From the NCBI GenBank assembly GCA_964642545.1, contig CAZXQU010000035.1, positions 1 through 29,705 on the forward strand: a stretch of 29,705 bases of DNA, given 5' to 3'. Positions 23,561 to 29,705 of the stretch are shown here, in pieces; position 1 is the first letter of the stretch; every line of letters begins with the position of its first letter. The stretch is from QYOJ01 sp964642545 (lineage in GTDB: Bacteria; Bacteroidota; Bacteroidia; Bacteroidales; FEN-979). Both the position numbers and the translations under genes were made by a program. The notes beneath the pieces were generated by a model. It saw only the letters and a program-made list of their open reading frames with translations, made no database searches and was not told the origin of the DNA.

Positions 23561-23585
23561 TGAAAAAGCCGACAGTGTTGACCAC
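23561..23585 (-). mobile_element. Relic of IS21-like end, inverted
   Basis: Read on the minus strand: GTGGTCAACACTGTCGGCTTTTTCA, matching the inner 20 bases or so of the copies at 15187 and 12146. It is inverted relative to the copy at 16353, so the presumed outer ends of both face the NTPase/CorA-like block. Confidence 0.4.
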
Positions 23586-23599
23586 ATTATGGAATTACA

Positions 23600-23815
23600 T
23601 TAGTTAAAAATTATAAAAGCAACTACAACCAGGATAATGGCTATTATTCCAACATATGAGTATATATGTCCAAAGTTTAGAGTCCACCCAAATTTAGGAT
23701 TTATTTTAGGAACTATTATTCTTGAGTCTTTAGGGTTTACATAAAAAATTCCTTTCCAATTATAAGGATTATTACTCATTATGTCATGATTTTCTTTTCT
23801 GTCTTTCTTTTTCAT
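23600..23815 (-). CDS. DUF5808 small membrane protein
   Basis: A 71-residue protein (an internal ATG at 23779 would give MSNNPYNWKG). The core YNWKGIFYVNPKDSRIIVPK followed by GWTLNFG is the DUF5808 signature, and a single membrane helix (YSYVGIIAIILVVVAFIIF) closes the protein. DUF5808 often accompanies DUF1648-type membrane proteins, not seen here. It lies just downstream of serine hydrolase copy 2 on the same strand (27 bases), perhaps in the same transcript. Function unknown. Confidence 0.8.
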   Translation of the reverse strand: MKKKDRKENHDIMSNNPYNWKGIFYVNPKDSRIIVPKINPKFGWTLNFGHIYSYVGIIAIILVVVAFIIFN

Positions 23816-23842
23816 GATTTTAATTTACGTTTGGTATAATTT

Positions 23843-25006
23843 TTAGTTATTATCTAAATTCAATTCCATTCTGATCAGCTTATTCATTATCTCAGTACAA
23901 ATATCTGGAGTAGAACCAAAATCACACGAATTAGTAGCCACCACAAATGCTCTATCTAGTTTTGGAGTGACTAAAACCACAGCATACCAAATTTCATTAC
24001 TCCCGGCATGGTTAAGGGTAATTCCTTTTGCCCAAGTATGTTCTGCAACACCCCAGCCTCCGGCGTAGTAGTGGCCGCCAACAGGTTCAATTAATTTATT
24101 CAAATAGTTGCGTTCCAGAATTGGGTTTTCGATTGTTAATTGAAGAGAAAGAAATTTAGCCCAGTCAGCTATGCTACAATATACCCGACCAGCAGGTCCG
24201 ATTGCTTCTTCATAGTAAGCCTCACTTGGCCACCATTTCCATACATATTTACGGTGCCCCCAAGGCTGAGCAGTTGACTTGGAAATATTTGGATTACCAT
24301 ATCCAGCAGTAGACATCCCCAAAGGATCGAACAAACGTTGTTTCATTAAAACTTCCCAGCTTAAGCCCGTTATTTGTTCTGCCATACAAGCGGCAATCAT
24401 ATATCCAAAATTTGAATAATGGAATTGATCAATTTCATAGGTAGCTGGTGACGTAAGATTATCTTCTAAAATTGCCAATCGCCTTTTTTTAATCTCTTTT
24501 GAACTGAATGCGCCCTCATCGGTTGGATTTTTCGGAATCCCGGCACGGTGCGTAAGCAGTTGCCACAAGGTGATTTTATGATAATCTGTATGAATCCTGT
24601 TTTTTAGTTCCGGAATAGCTTCTATTAGTTTCGTGTCCCAGCTAAGCTTCCCTTCTGCTACCAAAGTGGCGAGCATGGTGGCTGTCATTGCTTTTCCACA
24701 TGAACCCAGATGCACAACATCATTGGTGGTAAACGCAACACCAGAACCCGCTTTACGCTCTCCTGCAGAAGCTATGGCAACTACACCTTCGCTTGAGATG
24801 ATTGCAGCAATCATTCCAGGTGCTTTACCCTCATTTACCACTTTAGTAAGGATGTGCTGAATGAAATCAGATTTAGTTGAATCCAGCTTTGTTTGCGAAT
24901 AGATAGCTTGATTTTCAGCCGGACTATCTTTTGTTTCAGCCGTTAAACAACTTGTCAGGAATACAAGAAATAGCACGCCCAATAAACCAATCTTAATCCT
25001 TTTCAT
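23843..25006 (-). CDS. Serine hydrolase lipoprotein, class C beta-lactamase/PBP4-like fold (copy 2)
   Basis: A 387-residue protein with a clear lipoprotein signal and lipobox LTSC (C20). Intact catalytic motifs: S102-C-G-K105, Y197-S-N199 and H333-A-G. It is a close paralogue of the enzyme at 7853-8986, with long identical blocks such as SWEVLMKQRLFDPLGMS and EAIGPAG. It starts 2 bases after the stop of the SBBP/DUF3471 gene, so they form an operon. DUF3471 is normally the C-terminal domain of this enzyme family, yet here it sits on the neighbouring protein. Esterase or peptidase activity in the envelope is likely; resistance to beta-lactams is not implied. Confidence 0.9.
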   Translation of the reverse strand: MKRIKIGLLGVLFLVFLTSCLTAETKDSPAENQAIYSQTKLDSTKSDFIQHILTKVVNEGKAPGMIAAIISSEGVVAIASAGERKAGSGVAFTTNDVVHLGSCGKAMTATMLATLVAEGKLSWDTKLIEAIPELKNRIHTDYHKITLWQLLTHRAGIPKNPTDEGAFSSKEIKKRRLAILEDNLTSPATYEIDQFHYSNFGYMIAACMAEQITGLSWEVLMKQRLFDPLGMSTAGYGNPNISKSTAQPWGHRKYVWKWWPSEAYYEEAIGPAGRVYCSIADWAKFLSLQLTIENPILERNYLNKLIEPVGGHYYAGGWGVAEHTWAKGITLNHAGSNEIWYAVVLVTPKLDRAFVVATNSCDFGSTPDICTEIMNKLIRMELNLDNN

Positions 25007-25008
25007 AT

Positions 25009-26832
25009 TTATTCGACTACTTTTTTACAAATAACGTCGTCTCCTCCATCCGGATGCATAGTCATACTTTCTACTTCTCCAGCTTCATTTATGTTAAATG
25101 TAAATTCAACCTCCGATCCCTTTAAATAAAAATCAATCTGAGATCTTGGAAATATGGGATATTCCCCTTGTCCAGGTACTTGCAATATCAACTGACTCTC
25201 ATTTTTGATAACAGTCAGGACAAAGCCAGGACTTAGTTCATATTTACCTACATAAGTTCCCAGAATGGCATTTTCAACAGTTACATCTTTATACAGATCC
25301 TCCTTTTTTGGTTTAGGTTTAGCATTTAACAACAAGCGTCCTACCATAGTAAAAGAGGGAGGTTCAACGGCATTTTTAGTTACTGGAAAACCTGTTATCC
25401 CTGCTTGTGATTTCTGGCCGGCCTCGGCAACAAAACTGAGATTACCCAATTGGTCAGGGTAAAATCTGAATAGATGACTTGCACCAAAGTAGGTGGAGTA
25501 ACGGAGTTTACGGTTTTTAATATCGATGACAGAAACAAACGATTTTTTGAGACCAAGAAATGAAGAATTAAAGGCCTTCTCACAGACTGGAAACTCTGAA
25601 TATAACGCATTTTCAGTAAGTGGTAAATCAGCAGAACTTGTTGTCCCTCCAATAACAATCGTATCCTTATTAATAAAATTTGCTGACATGAAACGCTCGT
25701 CTTCACTTCCTCCAAACAGGGTAGCGTATTCTAAGGTCATCGTTTCAGAATTAAATACCGAGATAAAGCAATCCTGCTTACCTTTCCCTTTGTTACTAAT
25801 AGAGTTATCAGTTTCCGGGAAATTTTCTGCTGTAGTGTTGCCACATACGATCAATCTGTTTGGCTTGGTCCACGTTATAGATGAACCCGCAAATCCATTG
25901 GTTGCGAAATAGCTTAAATACAAAATCTTGCTACCTGTTTCGTTTATTTTAGCAATATAATGATCCATCACGCCTCCAGCTGCAGGCATAATTATCTCTT
26001 TTCGAAAAGCATTATCAGATACAGGTAAGTTTGCTGTAAAAGTAGCGCCTACTATATAGATATTATCTTTGTCATCAAAAGCAACACTAGTAATCCCTTC
26101 CCCTTGGCTGCTTCCAAAGAAAGTGGAAAAGAGAAGTTTTTCACCATCAGGACTAAATTTAGAAAGGAAACCATGCATATTATCTTTAGTGTCAATGCTG
26201 CCTTTTGTTAGCGGAAAGTCAATAGACTTAGTAGTTCCAACTACAATAATATTTCCTTTAGAATCAACCTTAATACCTCCTGATCCTACTGTCTCTTCAA
26301 CTTCACCTCCAATAAAAGTAGAGAATATGATATCCGTTCCCGTTGGGTTTAGTTTAGTTACGAACACATCGCCAGCCCATTCTCCTTCACCATTGAAACT
26401 GGTATCATAGCTTCCTTCGGTAACAGGAAAATCTGATGAATGCGTTCCTCCGGCTATATATATATAGCCCGCCTCATCAACCGTTATTCCTGAGTGATGT
26501 TCTCTCTTTGTACCACCAATCAGTGTGGCAAATTCGAGTTCGCCTTCGGGTGTATATTTTGCCACGAAGACATCTGCTGATCCTTTAAGTTCTGTTTGAT
26601 ACGCTCCTTCAGTAGCAGGAAAATTTTTATCTCTGGTATTTCCCGAAATATACGTATAGCCTTCGCTATCGGTATAAATATCAAAACCCGATGCGTATTT
26701 ATCGGTGTGTGAAAGATAGGTTGAGAATCCAAGTGTATATACCGTGGTATCTGTCAGTTGGTTTGTCTGCGACTTCAGAACTCCTTGACTAAAAAGAATT
26801 CCAATTAAAATAAAACTAATTTTTTTAAACAT
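25009..26832 (-). CDS. Secreted SBBP beta-propeller protein with C-terminal DUF3471
   Basis: A 607-residue protein with a Sec signal (FKKISFILIGILFSQGVL). Residues about 30-510 are about eight repeats of the seven-bladed-propeller SBBP type, each with the pattern 'FSTF.GG...E....I.VD..GNIYI.G.T.S.DFP.T.G'. Residues about 525-605 match DUF3471 (TYVGKYELSPGFVLTVIKNE, then EFTFNINEAGEVESMTMHPD). The propeller probably binds protein or glycan outside the cell. The serine hydrolase gene follows after 2 bases, so the protein may present the DUF3471 module to the hydrolase in trans (inference). The promoter is presumably between 26833 and 27005, where a direct repeat is found. Confidence 0.9.
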   Translation of the reverse strand: MFKKISFILIGILFSQGVLKSQTNQLTDTTVYTLGFSTYLSHTDKYASGFDIYTDSEGYTYISGNTRDKNFPATEGAYQTELKGSADVFVAKYTPEGELEFATLIGGTKREHHSGITVDEAGYIYIAGGTHSSDFPVTEGSYDTSFNGEGEWAGDVFVTKLNPTGTDIIFSTFIGGEVEETVGSGGIKVDSKGNIIVVGTTKSIDFPLTKGSIDTKDNMHGFLSKFSPDGEKLLFSTFFGSSQGEGITSVAFDDKDNIYIVGATFTANLPVSDNAFRKEIIMPAAGGVMDHYIAKINETGSKILYLSYFATNGFAGSSITWTKPNRLIVCGNTTAENFPETDNSISNKGKGKQDCFISVFNSETMTLEYATLFGGSEDERFMSANFINKDTIVIGGTTSSADLPLTENALYSEFPVCEKAFNSSFLGLKKSFVSVIDIKNRKLRYSTYFGASHLFRFYPDQLGNLSFVAEAGQKSQAGITGFPVTKNAVEPPSFTMVGRLLLNAKPKPKKEDLYKDVTVENAILGTYVGKYELSPGFVLTVIKNESQLILQVPGQGEYPIFPRSQIDFYLKGSEVEFTFNINEAGEVESMTMHPDGGDDVICKKVVE

Positions 26833-26922
26833 AATATTCTCTTTTTAAAGTTATTGTTTGTACTTATAGAATTTGATATTAATTTTCTACAAAACAAGCA
26901 ATTGCCGGGCATACCTGGACAT

Positions 26923-26957
26923 GCAAATGGGGACAGAATTGGCCGCAAATCAGGACA
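26923..26957. promoter_or_regulatory. Direct-repeat candidate operator GCAAATnnGGACA
   Basis: GCAAATGGGGACA (26923-26935) and GCAAATCAGGACA (26945-26957) share 11 of 13 bases with a 22-bp period, two helical turns, as expected for a dimeric AraC-type regulator. It lies 91-125 bases upstream of the SBBP gene start and just downstream of the hybrid regulator gene. Confidence 0.5.
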
Positions 26958-27005
26958 AGAACGAAATAAAAGGAAGAATTAATGGATTAAAGACATTCTG
27001 ACTGC

Positions 27006-29705
27006 TTAATTATAGGCGGATGGGGATACGCCATGAAACTGTTTAAATGCCTGGCTAAATCGCTTGGTATCTTCGTAACCTACCATGAGCGCGACTTCGT
27101 TTACACGATATTTTTCATTGAGCAATTTAGCAGCTTGAGTCATCCTTGTATGCCTGATTAAATCTACCGGTGATTTTCCCGTTAAGGCATTAAATTTACG
27201 TAATAGAGTTCTTCTGTGAAGATTGGTTTTTTCGGCAAGGACTTCAACTGTAAAACTGCTATTTTCAAGGTTGTCTTTTATTATGGAAAAACAATCATTA
27301 AGGAATTTCTTATCAAATTCAGAATAAATGGTTGTACTTCGGTCAATATCACCAAAGCTAAATTGTTTTCGGGCATTTTCGCCGGTGGCAATAATGTTTT
27401 TCACTTTTTTAACCAACAGATCCGTATCAAAAGGTTTAACGATATAATCATCCGCGCCACAATCATAGCCGTCAACTATGCTATCAGGCGAATCTTTGGC
27501 GGTGAAAAGAATAATAGTGATGTGACTTGTATTGATGTCGTTTTTTAGGATTTTACACAGCTCATTTCCTTTTATGCCTGGCATCATGATATCGCTGATT
27601 ATTAAATCGGGAATATGTTTCAATGCCATCTCCTTGCCTTCCTGTCCGTCTTTGGCACAAATAACATGGTAGGTTAAGGCAAATAAATCGCGTAAAAACA
27701 TTCGTAATTCTAAGTTGTCTTCTATGATCAAAACACTGGGAAGGCCATTAGAATTATCAGCCAGTTCTTCTTCCAATTGGTCAAATAGTTGTTCTTTGGG
27801 TTTTATTTCTTTTTTAACAGGTTCTTCTTCCAGGATTTCTATTTTATCACCAGGCAATAGAATGGCAACTGTTGTTCCTTCATTTACGGTACTGGAAATT
27901 TCAAAATTTCCATTCATCAAGCCGATCAATTCTTTTACATAAGCTAAACCGATACCGCTTCCTTCAACCGAGGAATTCGGTTTTTCAACCTGGTAATACC
28001 TTTCTCCAAGTCTTTTAAGATGTTCAGCGGAAATTCCTATTCCGTTATCCTTAATTTCAAGTTTTATCCGGTTGGTATTTACTTCAAGTTTAAAGTGCAC
28101 AAAACCACCATCTTTATTATACTTAAACGCATTTGATAAGAGATTATTAATGATGGATTGTAGCCTCCCCTGGTCAAATTTTATAATAGCTTTTCCTATA
28201 TTTGACTCAAAACTGAGCTTACAGCTAGTTTGGTAGCAATATCCCTCGAATGAAGCTACAATTTCCTGGCAAAAAGCAATGAGCTCGAAATTGGTTAAAT
28301 CCAGTCCCAGCATGTTCTCATCCAGTTTTTGCAAATCAAGGATTTGGTTAACCAAATCTTTTAACTTGTTTGTATTGTTTAGCGCTATTTGAAGTTGACT
28401 ATCAATTCCAGGTTCGTTTTTGCCTGTTTTTAGGATTCTTACCAATGGGGATTTAATAAGCGTTAACGGGGTGCGGATTTCGTGCGAGATATTGGTAAAA
28501 AAATCAAGTTTACGTTTACTGGATTCTTGCAACTGCATTGAAATCTCCTGAATTTCTGTCTTCTGTTTGGCTAATAATTTATTATCCTTTCTTTTGCTCC
28601 GAAATGCGCGTAAAAGCACTATTCCAATGATGATGAATAAAATTGCACCTGCAATAAAAGTATTTCGAATGAGCTTTTGCTTGGTAATTTCAGCTTCTTT
28701 TTTTTCGATTTCAAACCTCATCTCAAGTTTGGCTATCTCGTTATATTTTTCGATCCTGGCCAGGCTGTCATTCATTTGATTCGATATTTTTAAATAATCG
28801 GCAGAAGATTGAAATGCTTGGCTTGAGTAATAGATTTTACTTAAGGATTCAGCTGTTGCTTTAATCCTTTGTAGTAAACCCAATTCTTTTGCCAGGTTAT
28901 ACGCATTATTTAAATAATAGATTGCACTATCCTTTTTATGAATGCTTTGATAATACGTTGCCAGCTCTTCAGAAGATATAACCATCTCCATACCCGACTT
29001 GGATTTAACTGCTATATTTCTTGCCCTGTTTAAATAGTCATATGCTTGTTGCGAATTGCCCATAATTAAGTGCGTGCGACCTGCCTCTATCAAGGTATGA
29101 TGAATCTGAATTTCAGGGCATACATTACACATTCCGTCAATGCTTTGTTTGAGATACAGCAACGCAGAATCATATTCCTGGCGTCCTATATAAATCATTC
29201 CTATCTTATGATTTACTAAGGAAGTTGCAGGATAATTAGTTGGGGAGAGCTTTGTACTAACTTCTTTATAACATTGCATTGCCAACGAATCACTTCCTGT
29301 TTTAAAATATAAATCCCCAATACTAAGATTTACATAGTTCAGATAATCAGAATTATTCAATTCTAAAAAAAGACGTTGCGCTTCCAGTAAATATTCAAGT
29401 GCGATGTCTATGTTTACATGATTATTCATGAACAATTGTCCGGCAGTAAAATATAATTTGGCCAATAACATTTTACTTCCGGTTTCTTCAGCATATTCAA
29501 TCCCCTGCTGTAAATAGCTGTAAGCCTGTTTGTAATTATATAGCGTCGCATACAATTTTGCAATATTTTGATAACTATAAATTACGGTATAGTTAGCGTC
29601 AATAGCTTCCCTGTTTTCAATATTTTTCCTATAATAAATCAAGGCGCTGTCATATTCACCTAAAGCCTCAAATCCAAATGATATCTGATTAGTTGAAATA
29701 GCGAT
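27006..29705 (-). CDS. Hybrid two-component regulator: TPR sensor, HisKA, HATPase, REC, AraC HTH (5' end cut)
   Basis: At least 899 residues are visible; the frame is still open at the window edge, so the start is missing. Numbered from the first visible codon: TPR-like helical repeats to about 310 (for example EYDSALIYYRKN, YKQAYSYLQQ), a coiled coil, one membrane helix (about 350-366, FIAGAILFIIIGIVLLRAF), HisKA with SHEIRTPL (phospho-His 408), HATPase with N box NNLLSNAFKYNKD, DNGIGI and GSGIGLAY, a receiver with LIIEDN, phospho-acceptor Asp about 705 in ISDIMMPG and K757 in VKPF, and an AraC HTH ending in FKQFHGVSPSAYN. All signalling residues are present, so it is a one-protein sensor and transcription factor. 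Its sensor faces inward or uses TPRs rather than the propeller of Sus-type regulators. The likely target is the SBBP/serine hydrolase operon directly downstream. Confidence 0.95.
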   Translation of the reverse strand: MAISTNQISFGFEALGEYDSALIYYRKNIENREAIDANYTVIYSYQNIAKLYATLYNYKQAYSYLQQGIEYAEETGSKMLLAKLYFTAGQLFMNNHVNIDIALEYLLEAQRLFLELNNSDYLNYVNLSIGDLYFKTGSDSLAMQCYKEVSTKLSPTNYPATSLVNHKIGMIYIGRQEYDSALLYLKQSIDGMCNVCPEIQIHHTLIEAGRTHLIMGNSQQAYDYLNRARNIAVKSKSGMEMVISSEELATYYQSIHKKDSAIYYLNNAYNLAKELGLLQRIKATAESLSKIYYSSQAFQSSADYLKISNQMNDSLARIEKYNEIAKLEMRFEIEKKEAEITKQKLIRNTFIAGAILFIIIGIVLLRAFRSKRKDNKLLAKQKTEIQEISMQLQESSKRKLDFFTNISHEIRTPLTLIKSPLVRILKTGKNEPGIDSQLQIALNNTNKLKDLVNQILDLQKLDENMLGLDLTNFELIAFCQEIVASFEGYCYQTSCKLSFESNIGKAIIKFDQGRLQSIINNLLSNAFKYNKDGGFVHFKLEVNTNRIKLEIKDNGIGISAEHLKRLGERYYQVEKPNSSVEGSGIGLAYVKELIGLMNGNFEISSTVNEGTTVAILLPGDKIEILEEEPVKKEIKPKEQLFDQLEEELADNSNGLPSVLIIEDNLELRMFLRDLFALTYHVICAKDGQEGKEMALKHIPDLIISDIMMPGIKGNELCKILKNDINTSHITIILFTAKDSPDSIVDGYDCGADDYIVKPFDTDLLVKKVKNIIATGENARKQFSFGDIDRSTTIYSEFDKKFLNDCFSIIKDNLENSSFTVEVLAEKTNLHRRTLLRKFNALTGKSPVDLIRHTRMTQAAKLLNEKYRVNEVALMVGYEDTKRFSQAFKQFHGVSPSAYN

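Overview
The window looks like a chromosomal segment of a Bacteroidota bacterium, probably a Bacteroidales/Marinilabiliales-type anaerobe; species cannot be given. The evidence is: Bacteroidota-type -7 boxes (TAnnTTTG) before several genes with no clear Shine-Dalgarno sequences; families typical of the phylum (DUF6600, DUF2202 lipoprotein, SBBP propeller with DUF3471, a hybrid two-component regulator with HisKA, HATPase, REC and AraC domains, LolA-like/TlpA thioredoxin protein); and many lipoproteins.

Layout. Bases 1-8 kb hold mostly envelope genes: a cut-off membrane protein, a ClC chloride channel/antiporter, a small exported CPEC-repeat protein, a ferritin-like DUF2202 lipoprotein divergent from an unknown lipoprotein, a Tudor-like conserved protein, a VOC-fold lipoprotein, a DUF6600 secreted protein and two more exported unknowns. 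Bases 7.8-11.3 kb (minus strand) hold a TlpA-like protein overlapping a serine hydrolase, a small membrane protein and yjbQ. A second CPEC-repeat protein lies at 11.6 kb.

From about 12 kb the DNA looks accessory and scarred. There are four relics of IS21-like terminal repeats (24-bp-spaced TGGTCA motifs), a chimeric pseudogene (SpeE-like N-terminus joined to an S41 peptidase tail), a B12/radical SAM gene, a probably truncated His/Cys caspase-like protein and a DUF3089 lipoprotein. Between two of the relics (16.4-23.6 kb) sits the most interesting block: a 1405-residue STAND/NACHT-type NTPase with a possible N-terminal HEPN motif, overlapping a membrane GDPD phosphodiesterase gene, then on the opposite strand a tight two-gene unit encoding a CorA-like two-helix membrane protein and a 193-residue protein resembling BECR-fold RNase toxins. 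This block is the best candidate for an undescribed defence or conflict system, but that role is inferred from domain logic only.

Bases 23.6-29.7 kb (minus strand) form a co-directional group: a TPR-sensor hybrid two-component regulator (cut by the window edge), then an SBBP-propeller/DUF3471 secreted protein and a second serine hydrolase paralogous to the one at 8 kb, then a DUF5808 membrane protein. A 22-bp-spaced direct repeat (GCAAATnnGGACA) between the regulator and the propeller gene is a candidate operator for that regulator.
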